This document shows positions 35,120 to 46,634 of a stretch of DNA of 64,000 bases, piece by piece. The DNA comes from Mycobacterium syngnathidarum. Lineage in GTDB: Bacteria > Actinomycetota > Actinomycetes > Mycobacteriales > Mycobacteriaceae. A program made the position numbers and the translations under genes. The notes below the pieces were generated by a model. That model was not told the origin of the DNA. It saw only the letters and a program-made list of their open reading frames with translations, and ran no database searches. The stretch's first letter is position 1; the number at the start of each line of letters is the position of its first letter. The DNA is taken from NCBI RefSeq assembly GCF_001942625.1, contig NZ_MLCL01000061.1, forward strand, positions 1 to 64,000, in the 5' to 3' direction.

Positions 35120-36454
35120 TCAGGCCGCCCCCGGCACCAGCCAGCGTCCGGAGAAGGCGCGCCGGCCGACGAAGATCAGCCGCAGCACCATGAATGTGCT
35201 CAGGCCCGACCAGATGCCGAACAGCCCCCAGCCGTAGATCAGTGACAGCCAGATCAGCGGGAGAAAGCCGATGAGTGCGCTGGCCAGCGTGGCGTTACGC
35301 ATGAACTTCGCGTCGCCCGCGCCCAGCAGCACGCCGTCGAGTGCGAACACGATGCCGGCCACGGGCAATTGAGCCACCATGAACCACCACGGCACCCCGA
35401 TGGCGGTCAACACCGACTCATCGTCGGTGAACACCGTCGGCAGCACGGACGAACCGACGGCGAACACCACGGCCAGCGCCACCCCGGCCAGGGTGGAGAA
35501 CAGTGTCACCCGCCCGGCCACGCTCTTGGCATGTACGAGCTGGCCGGCCCCCAGCGCCGCACCCACCAGTGACTGCGCGGCGATGGCCAACGAATCAAGA
35601 ACCAGCGCCAGGAAACTCCACACCTGTAGCACCACCTGGTGCGCCGCCACCGAGGCCGCACCGAATCGCGCGGCCACCGCGCCTGCGGACAGGAAACACG
35701 CCTGGAAAGCCAGGGAGCGCAGGAGCAGGTCCCGGCCCATGGTCAACTGTGCCCGCAGCACCGCGGGCCGCACCCGCAACGCTGCCTTCTCGATCACCAG
35801 GGCACGGAGAAACAACACCGCCGCCACCCACTGCCCCGCCAGGTTCGCCCACGCTGAGCCCGCCAACTCCAGCCGGGGCAGACCTAGCCAGCCGTACACC
35901 AGCAGCGGGCACAGCACCGCCGACACCGCGAACCCGAACACCACATAGCGCAGCGGTCGGACGGTGTCCTGCACCCCGCGCATCCAGCCGTTGCCGGCCA
36001 GCGAGACCAGGATCGCCGGGGCGGCCAGGATTGCGATCCGCAGCCAGGGCAGTGCGGCGCCGGCGATATCGGAACGGCCGGCGATCGCCGCGAGCAGCGG
36101 CACCGCCGCGGCTTGCACCACCACGATGATCAGCAGTCCGAGCCCGAGGGCGAGCCAGGTGGCCTGAACGCCTTCACCGACCGCTGACTCGCGGTCACCT
36201 GCCCCGTACATCCGGGCCGAGCGTGACGTGGTGCCGTAGGACAGGAACGTGCCCTGCGAGTTGACCAGGCCCAAGATCAGACCACCGATGGCCAGCCCGG
36301 CCAGGGCGAGTGCACCGAGACGCCCGACGACGGCGATGTCGAAGAGCAGATAGACGGGCTCGGCCGCCAGGACCCCGAGCGCCGGGAGCGCCAGACCGGC
36401 GATGCGACGGGTGGTGGCCGGCGCGACGGGGATGTCGCCTTCCGGCTCAACCAT
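35120..36454 (-). CDS. dinF: MATE family efflux transporter DinF
   Basis: A 444-residue MATE-family membrane protein with twelve predicted transmembrane helices (the first near residues 18-40 and 43-65). SQGTFLSYGTTSRSARMYGAGD and the second-half repeat LVGAALGAGQLVHAKSVAGR show the internal duplication of MATE exporters. It likely exports cationic drugs or metabolites in exchange for H+ or Na+. Despite the historical name, no SOS box lies upstream here. It ends the rimP-nusA-infB operon, 29 bp after cnpB. Confidence 0.93.
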   Translation of the reverse strand: MVEPEGDIPVAPATTRRIAGLALPALGVLAAEPVYLLFDIAVVGRLGALALAGLAIGGLILGLVNSQGTFLSYGTTSRSARMYGAGDRESAVGEGVQATWLALGLGLLIIVVVQAAAVPLLAAIAGRSDIAGAALPWLRIAILAAPAILVSLAGNGWMRGVQDTVRPLRYVVFGFAVSAVLCPLLVYGWLGLPRLELAGSAWANLAGQWVAAVLFLRALVIEKAALRVRPAVLRAQLTMGRDLLLRSLAFQACFLSAGAVAARFGAASVAAHQVVLQVWSFLALVLDSLAIAAQSLVGAALGAGQLVHAKSVAGRVTLFSTLAGVALAVVFAVGSSVLPTVFTDDESVLTAIGVPWWFMVAQLPVAGIVFALDGVLLGAGDAKFMRNATLASALIGFLPLIWLSLIYGWGLFGIWSGLSTFMVLRLIFVGRRAFSGRWLVPGAA

Positions 36455-36483
36455 GTCGGCTACGCAAGGCGCCCCTGACGCAG

Positions 36484-37984
<1,501 letters not shown>

Positions 37985-37998
37985 TTGTATCGCCGTGC

Positions 37999-40782
37999 CT
38001 ACACACGCTGCTTTTCCACCAGCTCGTACGTCTCGATGACGTCGCCTTCCTTGATGTCGGAGTAGGTCAGCGTCAAACCGCATTCGTAGCCCTCGCGCAC
38101 CTCGGTGGCGTCGTCCTTCTCGCGCTTGAGCGAGGACACCGTGAGGTTTTGCGCAACCACTGTGTTGTCACGCAGCAGCCGGGCCTTGGCGTTGCGGCGC
38201 ATGATGCCCGAGGTGACCAGGCAGCCCGCGATGTTGCCGACCTTGGACGACCGGAAGATCGCCCGGATCTCGGCGCGGCCGAGCTCCTTCTCCTCGTACA
38301 CCGGCTTGAGCATGCCCTTGAGCGCGGCCTCGATCTCGTCGATGGCCTGGTAGATCACCGAGTAGTAGCGGATCTCCACACCCTCGCGGTTGGCCAGCTC
38401 GGTCGCCTTGCCCTCGGCACGGACGTTGAACCCGATGATGATCGCGTCCGAGGCCGAGGCCAGGTTGACGTTGGTCTCGGTGACACCACCGACACCGCGG
38501 TCGATGACCCGCAGCTCCACTTCGTCGTCGATCTGGATGCCCATCAAGGCTTCCTCGAGGGCTTCGACCGTACCGGCGTTGTCGCCCTTGAGGATCAGGT
38601 TCAGCTGGCTGGTTTCCTTCAGCGCCGAATCCAGGTCTTCCAGGCTGATCCGCTTGCGGCTGCGCGCGGCCAGGGCGTTGCGCTTGCGCGCGCTGCGCCG
38701 GTCGGCGATCTGGCGGGCGATGCGGTCCTCGTCGACAACCAGGAAGTTGTCACCGGCACCCGGCACCGACGTGAAGCCGATGACCTGGACCGGACGCGAG
38801 GGCAGCGCCGCTTCGACGTCGTCGCCGTGCTCGTCGACCATGCGGCGGACGCGACCGTAGGCATCGCCGGCCACCACAGAGTCGCCGACTCGCAGCGTGC
38901 CGCGCTGGATGAGCACCGTGGCCACCGGGCCGCGACCGCGGTCCAGGTGCGCCTCGATCGCCACACCCTGGGCCTCCATGTCGGGGTTGGCCCGCAGGTC
39001 CAGGGCTGCATCGGCGGTCAGCACGACCGCTTCCAGCAGCGCCTCGATGTTGGTGCCCTGCTTGGCGGAGATGTCGACGAACATGGTGTCGCCGCCGAAG
39101 TCCTCGGCCACCAGGTTGTACTCGGTCAGCTGCGCCCGGATCTTGGCCGGGTCGGCGCCTTCCTTGTCGATCTTGTTGACCGCCACCACGATCGGCACCT
39201 CAGCGGCCTGCGCGTGGTTGATGGCCTCCACCGTCTGCGGCATGACGCCGTCGTCGGCGGCGACCACCAGGATCGCGATGTCGGTGGCCTTCGCACCACG
39301 GGCACGCATGGCGGTGAACGCCTCGTGACCCGGGGTGTCGATGAAGGTGATCGGCCGGACGGTGCCGTCCAGGTCGACCTCGACCTGGTAAGCGCCGATG
39401 TGCTGGGTGATGCCGCCGGCCTCGCCCTCGCGGACGGTGGCGTTTCGGATGGTGTCCAGCAGTCGGGTCTTGCCGTGGTCGACGTGACCCATGACGGTGA
39501 CCACCGGCGGGCGGACCTCCAGAGCGGACTCGTCGCCGGCATCTTCCCCGTAGGTCAGGTCGAAGGACTCCAGCAGCTCGCGGTCCTCGTCCTCGGGCGA
39601 GACGACCTGCACCTTGAAGTTCATCTCGCTGCCGAGCAGTTCCAGGGTGTCGTCACCGACGGACTGGGTCGCGGTGACCATCTCGCCGAGGTTGAACAGC
39701 GCCTGGACCAGTGCGGCCGGGTTGGCGTCGATCTTCTCGGCGAAGTCGCTCAGTGACGCGCCGCGGGCCAGCCGGATGGTCTCACCGTTGCCCTTGGGCA
39801 ACCGCACACCACCGACGACCGGCGCCTGCATGTTCTCGTATTCGGCGCGTTTCGCCCGCTTCGACTTGCGACCGCGCTTGGGGGCACCGCCGGGACGACC
39901 GAACGCGCCGGCCGCGCCACCGCGCTGGCCGGGACGACCGCCGCCACCACCGGGACGACCCCTGAAACCGCCGGCGGCCGCTCCGCCGCCACCGCCGCCG
40001 GCACCGCCACCGCGGTAGTTACCGCCGCCACCACCGGGACGACCGCCGCCACCGGCACCGCCGGGACGGGGGCCACCGCCAGGACGCGGACCCGGGCGCG
40101 GGCCACCACGGCCGGGAGCACCGGCACCTGCCGGTCGCGGCGGCATGTTGCCGGGCGACGGGCGCGGGCCACCGCCGGGACGCGGGGCACCGGGCCTGGG
40201 CTGCGGACGTGGGATGGGCCGCTCAACGGGCTGCTGCGAGGAGAACGGGTTGTTGCCGACCCGCGGGGCACGCGGGGCCGGCTTCGGGGCACCGGACGCC
40301 GGACCCGGACGCGGGCCGGGCGTGGCACCGGGAGTGGGCCGGGGACCGGGCGTGGCGCCCGGAGTCGGCGTGCCGGGTGCCGCGGCTGCCGGTGCGCTCG
40401 GTGCGGCCGGAGGCTGCGGAGCGGCGGGCTTGGGTGCCGCGGGCCGTGGGGCAGCCGGAGCGGCCTCAGCGGCGGGCGCCTTGGGTTCGGCCTCCGGAGC
40501 CGCGGGAGCGGCGGGCTTGGCCGGAGCCGGCTTGGGCGCACCGGGCTTGGGTGCCGCGGGTGCGGCCCCAGAGGTGCCCTGCGGGCGGGGCTTGTCTTCG
40601 GTCTTCTTGCCGCCGGCCTTTGCGCCGAACGATTCGCGCAGCCGACGCGCGACCGGCGCCTCCACCGTGGAGGACGCCGACTTGACGAACTCGCCCTGCT
40701 CCTTGAGCTTGGCTAAGAGTTCCTTGCTGGTGACACCGAGTTCCTTCGCCAACTCGTGTACACGGGCCTTACCTGCTGCCAC
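37999..40782 (-). CDS. infB: Translation initiation factor IF-2
   Basis: A 927-residue GTPase that places initiator tRNA on the 30S subunit. The N-terminus has an IF2-N domain (residues 1-52). A long Ala/Pro/Gly/Arg-rich disordered linker follows (about 65-305), then a second IF2-N unit and the G domain with [22 protein letters not shown] and NKIDKEGAD (about 425-590), followed by domains II-IV to LVEKQRV. It lies 79 bp downstream of the ylxR-like gene. Confidence 0.98.
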   Translation of the reverse strand: MAAGKARVHELAKELGVTSKELLAKLKEQGEFVKSASSTVEAPVARRLRESFGAKAGGKKTEDKPRPQGTSGAAPAAPKPGAPKPAPAKPAAPAAPEAEPKAPAAEAAPAAPRPAAPKPAAPQPPAAPSAPAAAAPGTPTPGATPGPRPTPGATPGPRPGPASGAPKPAPRAPRVGNNPFSSQQPVERPIPRPQPRPGAPRPGGGPRPSPGNMPPRPAGAGAPGRGGPRPGPRPGGGPRPGGAGGGGRPGGGGGNYRGGGAGGGGGGAAAGGFRGRPGGGGGRPGQRGGAAGAFGRPGGAPKRGRKSKRAKRAEYENMQAPVVGGVRLPKGNGETIRLARGASLSDFAEKIDANPAALVQALFNLGEMVTATQSVGDDTLELLGSEMNFKVQVVSPEDEDRELLESFDLTYGEDAGDESALEVRPPVVTVMGHVDHGKTRLLDTIRNATVREGEAGGITQHIGAYQVEVDLDGTVRPITFIDTPGHEAFTAMRARGAKATDIAILVVAADDGVMPQTVEAINHAQAAEVPIVVAVNKIDKEGADPAKIRAQLTEYNLVAEDFGGDTMFVDISAKQGTNIEALLEAVVLTADAALDLRANPDMEAQGVAIEAHLDRGRGPVATVLIQRGTLRVGDSVVAGDAYGRVRRMVDEHGDDVEAALPSRPVQVIGFTSVPGAGDNFLVVDEDRIARQIADRRSARKRNALAARSRKRISLEDLDSALKETSQLNLILKGDNAGTVEALEEALMGIQIDDEVELRVIDRGVGGVTETNVNLASASDAIIIGFNVRAEGKATELANREGVEIRYYSVIYQAIDEIEAALKGMLKPVYEEKELGRAEIRAIFRSSKVGNIAGCLVTSGIMRRNAKARLLRDNTVVAQNLTVSSLKREKDDATEVREGYECGLTLTYSDIKEGDVIETYELVEKQRV
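39890..40580 (-). repeat. Low-complexity Gly/Pro/Ala-rich linker of infB
   Basis: Within infB, about 230 codons encode repeated [19 protein letters not shown] and GGGGG units. The DNA is correspondingly a GC-rich imperfect repeat (GCCACCGCCGGGACG-like units). Such tracts vary in length between mycobacteria by slippage. Confidence 0.7.
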
Positions 40783-40861
40783 TACATCTCCTCGTCTGGA
40801 GGCAACAGCGGTGGTAGGCGCCGCGCCTCGGGTTTAGCTATGACGCATGGTCATCGGGACT

Positions 40862-41245
40862 TCACGGTGTGCTCATGTTCTTCGCTACCTGTTCTGTTGC
40901 CGGGGTATCGGGCTCATCGAGATGTTCGGCGAACTTCTCGACGTACTCGATCACCGCGGATGTATCCGGTGAACCGGTGAGTCGCAACGCTCGGACGAAG
41001 GCTCGTCGCCGCACTGCCATCTGCGCGCACTGCTGGTCGGGGTGCAGCCACGCACCACGCCCTGGCAGGCTTGCCGCAGGATCAACGGTTACGGAACACG
41101 TCCCGTTCCCGTCGGTCACCGCGACCACTCGGAGCAACTCGGCGGCCAACTCTCGCTTCCGACACCCGACACAGGTCCGCACTGGTCCGACCGATGTGTC
41201 GGAGGTGCTTCGAGGCGTCAGAGCCGGAGTCTCGCGCTGGATCAC
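40862..41245 (-). CDS. YlxR family RNA-binding protein
   Basis: A 127-residue protein. The core DUF448/YlxR domain (about residues 20-90) has VRTCVGCRKRELAAELLRVV and LPGRGAWLHPDQQC, with two cysteines in the first strand and basic R/K residues for RNA binding. The first 20 and last 35 residues are variable. YlxR is normally between nusA and infB and may modulate RNase P or transcription; here it sits 51 bp after nusA. It is equivalent to Rv2840c. Confidence 0.9.
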   Translation of the reverse strand: MIQRETPALTPRSTSDTSVGPVRTCVGCRKRELAAELLRVVAVTDGNGTCSVTVDPAASLPGRGAWLHPDQQCAQMAVRRRAFVRALRLTGSPDTSAVIEYVEKFAEHLDEPDTPATEQVAKNMSTP

Positions 41246-41296
41246 GGCTGAGTCTACCGCCCCATGGGCTGTGGTCCGAAACGCCGGTCACTACTG

Positions 41297-42325
41297 TCAG
41301 TCGTGTACCGCCCCGGGCCGCACGTCATGTTCGGGCTGCGGCGCCGCATCGCTGCGGATATCGATCCGCCAACCGGTGAGCCGAGCCGCCAACCTGGCAT
41401 TTTGACCTTCCTTGCCGATCGCCAGGGACAGCTGGAAGTCCGGCACGATCACCCGTGCCGCACGCGCGGCCTCATCGATCACCGACACCGAGACCACCTT
41501 GGCCGGTGACAGGGCGTTCGCGACGAATCGCGCCGGGTCCTCGTCGTAGTCGATGATGTCGATCTTCTCGCCTGACAATTCACTCATCACGTTGCGCACA
41601 CGCTGGCCCATCGGGCCGATACACGCGCCCTTGGCGTTCAGGCCGGGCACCCGTGAGGCCACCGCGATCTTGGAGCGATGCCCGGCCTCCCGGGCCACCG
41701 CCACGATCTCCACGGACCCGTCGGCAATCTCGGGCACTTCCAGCGAGAACAGCTTGCGGACCAGGTTCGGGTGGGTGCGTGACAGCGTGATCAACGGCTC
41801 ACGGGCCCCCCGAGTGACGCCGACGACGTAGCAACGCAGCCGGTCGCCGTGTTCGTAGCGCTCCCCCGGCACCTGTTCGGCGCTGGGGATCACCCCTTCG
41901 GATCCCTTGGTCTCGCTGCCCATCCGTACGACGACCAACCCGCGGGCGTTGGCCCGGGCGTCTCGCTGGATCACTCCGGCGACGATGTCGCCCTCGTGGG
42001 CCGCGAATTCCCCGTAAGTTTTCTCGTTCTCGGCGTCACGTAGCCGCTGCAGGATCACCTGCCGGGCGGTGGTCGCCGCAATCCGGCCGAATCCCTCAGG
42101 TGTGTCGTCCCATTCGTGCAGGAGGTTGCCGTCGGCGTCGGTCTGGCGGGCGATCACCTTGACCACACCGGTCTTTCGGTCGACGTCGATCCGGGCGTCG
42201 GGCTCATGCCCTTCGGTATGGCGATACGCGGTGAGCAATGCCGACTTGATGGTCTCGACGACCACATCCACGGTAATGCCCTTGTCGGCCTCTATCGCAT
42301 GCAGCGCCGCCATGTCGATGTTCAT
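41297..42325 (-). CDS. nusA: Transcription elongation/termination factor NusA
   Basis: A 342-residue NusA. An N-terminal RNA polymerase-binding domain (residues 1-105) is followed by S1 (about 108-180, with [22 protein letters not shown]) and two KH domains (about 185-330, with [18 protein letters not shown] and [19 protein letters not shown]). It lacks the acidic C-terminal repeats of E. coli NusA, as usual for actinobacteria. The ATG overlaps the rimP stop by 4 bp. Confidence 0.97.
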   Translation of the reverse strand: MNIDMAALHAIEADKGITVDVVVETIKSALLTAYRHTEGHEPDARIDVDRKTGVVKVIARQTDADGNLLHEWDDTPEGFGRIAATTARQVILQRLRDAENEKTYGEFAAHEGDIVAGVIQRDARANARGLVVVRMGSETKGSEGVIPSAEQVPGERYEHGDRLRCYVVGVTRGAREPLITLSRTHPNLVRKLFSLEVPEIADGSVEIVAVAREAGHRSKIAVASRVPGLNAKGACIGPMGQRVRNVMSELSGEKIDIIDYDEDPARFVANALSPAKVVSVSVIDEAARAARVIVPDFQLSLAIGKEGQNARLAARLTGWRIDIRSDAAPQPEHDVRPGAVHD

Positions 42326-42867
42326 TCGCCGGCCCCCTTCCCGGTTTCTCCCGACAGTTCCAATTCGCGTCGGTTTGGAGGTGAAAACTCCACTTGCACA
42401 ACAGCTTTGGCAATATCTGCAAGAGCGAGTTCACGGACGGCCAGCTCCCGGCCTTCCGGCACCACAACCCTCAGTACCGAGCCATCGGTTTCCCCCAGCC
42501 TGCCGGTGAACACCGAACCGTCGGTCAGCGTCAGTTCAGCCTTCCGTCCGCGGGCGCGGCGAAAATGTTTGGCCTTGGTCAGCGGCCGGTCCACACCCGG
42601 AGAGGTGACGTCGAGCACATACGGCGTGTCGCCCTGCGCCAGCTGGTCGAGCAGCTCCGAAGCCGTTCGCGCCAGCGCTGCCAGGGCATCGAGATCGAGG
42701 CCCTCGTCACCGTCGGCGATCACGGTGATGCGGGGCGGGCGAGCGGATGCGTCGACCACGACATCGTCGATTTCGTAACCGGCGCGCGCGAACTCGCCGT
42801 CAAGTAGCTCGATCACCTGCGTCTGCGACGGCAAATCCGCAGACCGCAACTTTGGATCCGGTGCCAC
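42322..42867 (-). CDS. rimP: Ribosome maturation factor RimP
   Basis: A 181-residue RimP aiding 30S maturation. [21 protein letters not shown] begins the N-terminal domain, [24 protein letters not shown] is the signature, and the Sm-like C-terminal domain follows ([16 protein letters not shown]). GTG 42867 with a GAGGAG ribosome-binding site is chosen; longer frames lack homology. It opens the nusA-infB operon, and its leader has a perfect 8-bp inverted repeat. Confidence 0.93.
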   Translation of the reverse strand: MAPDPKLRSADLPSQTQVIELLDGEFARAGYEIDDVVVDASARPPRITVIADGDEGLDLDALAALARTASELLDQLAQGDTPYVLDVTSPGVDRPLTKAKHFRRARGRKAELTLTDGSVFTGRLGETDGSVLRVVVPEGRELAVRELALADIAKAVVQVEFSPPNRRELELSGETGKGAGE

Positions 42868-42905
42868 GGCGAGCTCCTCATCTTGAATTGTCTCCGACAC
42901 AAATC

Positions 42906-42934
42906 CCAGGGCCAGCCACCTGGATCGGCCCTGG
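42906..42934 (-). other. Inverted repeat in the rimP-nusA leader
   Basis: CCAGGGCC (42906-42913) and GGCCCTGG (42927-42934) form an 8-bp stem with a 13-nt loop, 39 bp before the rimP start. Upstream on the minus strand, TATCGT (near 42951-42946) could be the -10. It may be a structure for NusA-linked feedback, but that is inferred from position only. The rest of the 208-bp gap shows nothing further. Confidence 0.45.
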
Positions 42935-43075
42935 AATCGCCTATTCACGATACGCCAGGCCCGCCCCAGCAACCGCCAATCGAAGACTGGTGCGTGGCGA
43001 ATGTCGTCTCCCGGGCCCGCACCGACCGGTCGGCGCGGCGTCAGGCCGGTGCGGCAGCAATGGCAGGATGTTCAC

Positions 43076-43600
43076 GTGCCGAGCGCCCATGCAGACATCA
43101 GCCGGCGGCGCGTGCTGCTCTCGGCCGCGGCCCTGGCCCTGTTGGGGACCACCGCCGCCGCATGCGGTACGACGACGCCTCAGCCCGAAGTGGACGACTT
43201 GACCGAGCAGTGGGCCCGCGCGCGGGCCGACAGTGCACTGGCTGCCGATGTGGCGGCCGCCCAGCCGCCGCAGTCGCCGGTGAACCGGGCCTTGGACGCG
43301 GTAGCCGGCGATCGCACTGCCCACGCCAAGGCCTTGTCGGAGGAGTTGGCCCGGATAACGGGTTCAGCACCCGCGGAAACCCCCACCAGCACCCCCCGGA
43401 GAACGGCCGAGACCACCCCGGGCACCCGAGCGGACGGGTCCGCACCGAGGGTCGACGACGTCGTCGACGCGCTCAAAGAGTCCGCAGACAGCGCCGCGGG
43501 TCTGGCCCGCACGCTCTCCGGCTATCGCGCCGGCCTGCTCGGATCGATCGCCGCCTCGTGTACGGCGGCCTACACCGTCGCACTGGGAGGTGCACAGTGA
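43076..43600 (+). CDS. Tat-type secreted lipoprotein of the Rv2843 type
   Basis: A 174-residue protein with a twin-arginine signal (SRRRVLLSAAALALLG) and lipobox-like TAAAC, so it is likely a Tat-exported lipoprotein with Cys at about residue 30. The mature helical part (DLTEQWARARADSALAADV) resembles a ferritin-like four-helix arrangement, interrupted by a Thr/Pro-rich linker (about 100-125). GTG 43076 is chosen because it places the signal at the N-terminus. It overlaps the DUF4439 gene start as GTGA, so the two probably act together. Confidence 0.78.
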   Translation: MPSAHADISRRRVLLSAAALALLGTTAAACGTTTPQPEVDDLTEQWARARADSALAADVAAAQPPQSPVNRALDAVAGDRTAHAKALSEELARITGSAPAETPTSTPRRTAETTPGTRADGSAPRVDDVVDALKESADSAAGLARTLSGYRAGLLGSIAASCTAAYTVALGGAQ

Positions 43601-44076
43601 CCTCGCCGGGATCACGCTCGACGACCTCGCCCAGCCGTCCGACCACTGCCGCCGATGCCGCCCTCTTCGACGCCGTGGCCGTGGAGCACGGAACGATCTA
43701 CGGCTACGGGCTGGTTTCGGCCCATTCGACGCCCGAGGACAACGCCCTGGTGGCGACGGCGATGGCCGAACACCGTGCGCGCCGCGAATCGGCCATCGTC
43801 ATGCTCGAAGCCCGCTCGGTCACGCCCCCGCTACCGGCGGCCGGCTATCAGTTGCCCTCGCCGGTGACCGATCCGACCGACGCCGCCAACCTCGCGATAC
43901 GCATGGAAGAGGACTCGTCGGTGGCCTGGCGAGCGGTGCTCGAACAGGCCACCAGCGCCGAGGATCGCGCGTTCGCGGTCGCGGCGCTGTCTGAGACTGC
44001 CGTCGCGGCGGCCAAGTGGCGCGCGGTCGCGAACGCCTGGCCAGTGACGGCGGCCTTCCCCGGCGGCGGCGAGTAA
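43597..44076 (+). CDS. DUF4439 ferritin-like protein (Rv2844 type)
   Basis: A 159-residue helical protein. ALFDAVAVEHGTIYGYGLVSAHST and VATAMAEHRARRESAIVML carry Glu/His pairs spaced as in ferritin-like helices of DUF4439. EEDSSVAWRAVLEQATSAEDRAFAVAAL completes the bundle. It has no signal peptide and may bind a metal or the preceding lipoprotein. GTG 43597 overlaps the upstream stop. Function unknown. Confidence 0.82.
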   Translation: MTSPGSRSTTSPSRPTTAADAALFDAVAVEHGTIYGYGLVSAHSTPEDNALVATAMAEHRARRESAIVMLEARSVTPPLPAAGYQLPSPVTDPTDAANLAIRMEEDSSVAWRAVLEQATSAEDRAFAVAALSETAVAAAKWRAVANAWPVTAAFPGGGE

Positions 44077-44106
44077 CCGGTGAGCCGGCGCCCCGGCCAC
44101 CGACTT

Positions 44107-44151
44107 CTACACCTGGGCTGTTGCCCGGCGCTCAGGGCAGCCCCAGTGTAG
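44107..44151. terminator. Bidirectional hairpin between DUF4439 gene and proS
   Basis: Positions 44107-44151 fold into a long stem (CTACAC with GTGTAG at the base, then about 11 further pairs with one small bulge) in the gap between two convergent genes. It can serve both transcripts. Confidence 0.7.
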
Positions 44152-44168
44152 GAATCGGCAAACCCGGG

Positions 44169-45926
44169 TCAGGCCCTCAGCGCGGCCGAGATCTCGGTGG
44201 CCGCGTCGTCGACGGCGATCGCGCGGTTCTCCCCGGTGAACCGGTTGCGCAGCTCCACCACGCCGTCGGAGAACCCACGCCCGACCACCACGATCCACGG
44301 CATGCCCAACAACTCGGCGTCCTTGAACTTCACGCCCGGCGAGGCCTTGCGATCGTCGAACAACACCTCATGGCCGAGCCGGTCCAGCGTCGCGACCAGT
44401 TCGGTCGCCCCGGTCCGTGCGGCTTCGTCCTTGTTGGCCACCACCACGTGCACGTCGAAAGGCGCGATCGACGCCGGCCAACGCAGGCCGAGTTCGTCGT
44501 GCTGCTGCTCGGCGATCACCGCGACCATGCGGGACACCCCGATGCCGTACGAACCCATCGTGAGCCGCACCGGCTTGCCGTCCTCGCCGAGCACATCGGC
44601 GGTGAAGGCATCGGCGTACTTGCGGCCCAGCTGGAAGATGTGACCGATCTCGATGCCCCGCGCCGAGGTCAGCACGCCGGCCCCGTCGGGAGACGGGTCA
44701 CCGTCGCGGATCTCGGCCGCCTCGATCGTGCCGTCCGGGGTGAAGTCACGGCCGGCCACCAGGCCGACCACGTGTTTGTTGGGCGCGTCGGCTCCGGTGA
44801 TCCACGCCGTGCCGTCCACCACGCGCGGATCGACGAGGTAACGAACTCCGTTGTCCTGCAAAGCCTTCGGGCCCACATAGCCCTTGACCAGGAATGGGTT
44901 CTTGGCGAAGTCGGCATCATCGAGCAGAGCGAACTCGGCCGGCTCCAGCGCAGCCCCCAAGCGCTTCTCGTCGACCTCACGGTCGCCGGGCACGCCGACG
45001 GCCAGCAGCTCCCACTCGCCGCCGGGCTCACGGGTCTTGAGCAGCACGTTCTTCAGGGTGTCGGCGGCGGTCACCTCACGCCCCGAGAACTGCGGCAGCT
45101 CAGCCGAATTGGCCCAACCGACCAGTGTCGCGATGGTCGGGGTGTCCGGGGTGTCGCGTACCTGCGCCGGGGGCTGCCCCTCGATCGGCAGCGGCACCGG
45201 CGCCCGGGTGACCACGGCTTCGACGTTGGCGGCGTACCCGGATTCCAGGCACCGCACGAACGTGTCCTCGCCGACCTCACTTTCGGCCAGGAACTCCTCG
45301 GAGGCGCTGCCGCCCATCGCGCCCGAGACCGCGGACACGATCACGTAGCGCACCCCGAGGCGCCCGAAGATCTTCTGGTAGGCCTCTCGGTGGGCGTGGT
45401 AGGCGTTCTTGAGCCCGTCTTCGTCGACGTCGAACGAATACGAGTCCTTCATCACGAACTCGCGGCCCCGCAGAATGCCTGCGCGCGGTCGTGCCTCGTC
45501 GCGGTATTTGGTCTGCACCTGGTACAGGATCGCCGGGAAGTCCTTGTAGGAGGAGTACTCCCCTTTGACCGTCAGCGTGAAGATCTCCTCGTGCGTCGGC
45601 CCGAGCAGATAGTCGTTGCCTCGGCGGTCCTGCAGCCGGAAGAGGGTGTCGCCGTATTCGGTCCACCGGTTGGTGGTCTCGTACGGGCCGCGCGGCAGCA
45701 GCGCGGGCAGCAGGATCTCCTGGCCGCCGATCGCGTTCATCTCTTCCCGCACGATCGTCTCGATGCGGCGTAGCACCCGCAGACCCAGCGGCAGCCAGCT
45801 GTAGATGCCGGGGCCGACCGGCCGGACGTAACCGGCCCGGATCAGCAACTTGTGGCTGGGCACCTCGGCGTCGGCGGGGTCGTCGCGCAGGGTTCGCAGG
45901 AACAGCTCGGACATGCGGGTGATCAC
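44169..45926 (-). CDS. proS: Prolyl-tRNA synthetase
   Basis: A 585-residue class II synthetase of the bacterial type with an editing insertion. Motif 1 ([25 protein letters not shown]), motif 2 ([27 protein letters not shown]) and motif 3 ([18 protein letters not shown]) are intact. The INS editing domain spans about 220-390, and the anticodon-binding domain is C-terminal. GTG 45926 ([13 protein letters not shown]) matches the M. tuberculosis start. Confidence 0.97.
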   Translation of the reverse strand: MITRMSELFLRTLRDDPADAEVPSHKLLIRAGYVRPVGPGIYSWLPLGLRVLRRIETIVREEMNAIGGQEILLPALLPRGPYETTNRWTEYGDTLFRLQDRRGNDYLLGPTHEEIFTLTVKGEYSSYKDFPAILYQVQTKYRDEARPRAGILRGREFVMKDSYSFDVDEDGLKNAYHAHREAYQKIFGRLGVRYVIVSAVSGAMGGSASEEFLAESEVGEDTFVRCLESGYAANVEAVVTRAPVPLPIEGQPPAQVRDTPDTPTIATLVGWANSAELPQFSGREVTAADTLKNVLLKTREPGGEWELLAVGVPGDREVDEKRLGAALEPAEFALLDDADFAKNPFLVKGYVGPKALQDNGVRYLVDPRVVDGTAWITGADAPNKHVVGLVAGRDFTPDGTIEAAEIRDGDPSPDGAGVLTSARGIEIGHIFQLGRKYADAFTADVLGEDGKPVRLTMGSYGIGVSRMVAVIAEQQHDELGLRWPASIAPFDVHVVVANKDEAARTGATELVATLDRLGHEVLFDDRKASPGVKFKDAELLGMPWIVVVGRGFSDGVVELRNRFTGENRAIAVDDAATEISAALRA

Positions 45927-45950
45927 AGGCGACAACCTTAAGGCGTGTCT

Positions 45951-46619
45951 TCAGTCACGGCCCTGCCAGGTACAGATGCAGGCCTCGTTGCCCTCTGCGT
46001 CGGCCAGTACCCAGAAGCGCGGTGCCACGCGGTCACTGAGCAACCGGCCGCCGGCGGCCAGCGCCGCCTCCACGCGGGCCTGCGCCGCGTCGTGGGTGAC
46101 GTCGATGTCGAGATGGATCCGATTGCGTTGCGGCCGGGGCGCATCCATCTGCTGAAACCAGATGGCCGGGCCGCGGCCGAACGGATCGACGAGCCCGGCG
46201 TTGAGGTCCGCATCGCCCGGCTCATCGACATAGCCCGTGACGGCCTTCCAGAACGGCCGGACGGCACCGATGTCGAGGGCGTCGATCGCGATCTCCATCG
46301 CCTGGATGGCGCCGGCTCCGGTGGTCTGCTCGAAGCCACGCGCGGCCAGCTCATGGGACACCTCGCGGGCCAGCGCCAGGTCGCGCCCCGTGACCGCGTG
46401 GGCGTCGCGCGTGCGCAGTCGCAGCACCGCCCGATCGGCGCGGATGTCGATCGAGAGATGGCCCGACGCGTCGGAACCGGCCGCGTGCACCGCGTGAGAG
46501 GCCGCCGCGATCGCGTCGGCCATCGAAGGCACCAGCACCTCGGTGTAGACGGCTCCCAGAACCAGGCGCCAGCCCAGCGGACCGACGGCCTCGGAGATCT
46601 CCTGGCGGTTCATCGGCAT
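45951..46619 (-). CDS. Fusion of a pterin-4a-carbinolamine-dehydratase-like domain and a VOC domain
   Basis: A 222-residue two-domain protein. Residues 1-95 resemble PCD/DCoH (EISEAVGPLGWRLVLG, then HLSIDIRADRAVLRLRTRDAHAVTGRD), but the usual His-His pair of the dehydratase is not clear. Residues 105-222 form a glyoxalase/VOC unit (AIDALDIGAVRPFWKAVTGY, IHLDIDVTHDAAQARVEAAL). The ATG at 46619 is chosen; TTG 46631 is possible. It sits between efpA and proS on the same strand. Function unknown; a role in pterin or quinone chemistry is only a possibility. Confidence 0.82.
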   Translation of the reverse strand: MPMNRQEISEAVGPLGWRLVLGAVYTEVLVPSMADAIAAASHAVHAAGSDASGHLSIDIRADRAVLRLRTRDAHAVTGRDLALAREVSHELAARGFEQTTGAGAIQAMEIAIDALDIGAVRPFWKAVTGYVDEPGDADLNAGLVDPFGRGPAIWFQQMDAPRPQRNRIHLDIDVTHDAAQARVEAALAAGGRLLSDRVAPRFWVLADAEGNEACICTWQGRD

Positions 46620-46634
46620 CGTGCTGACCAACCG

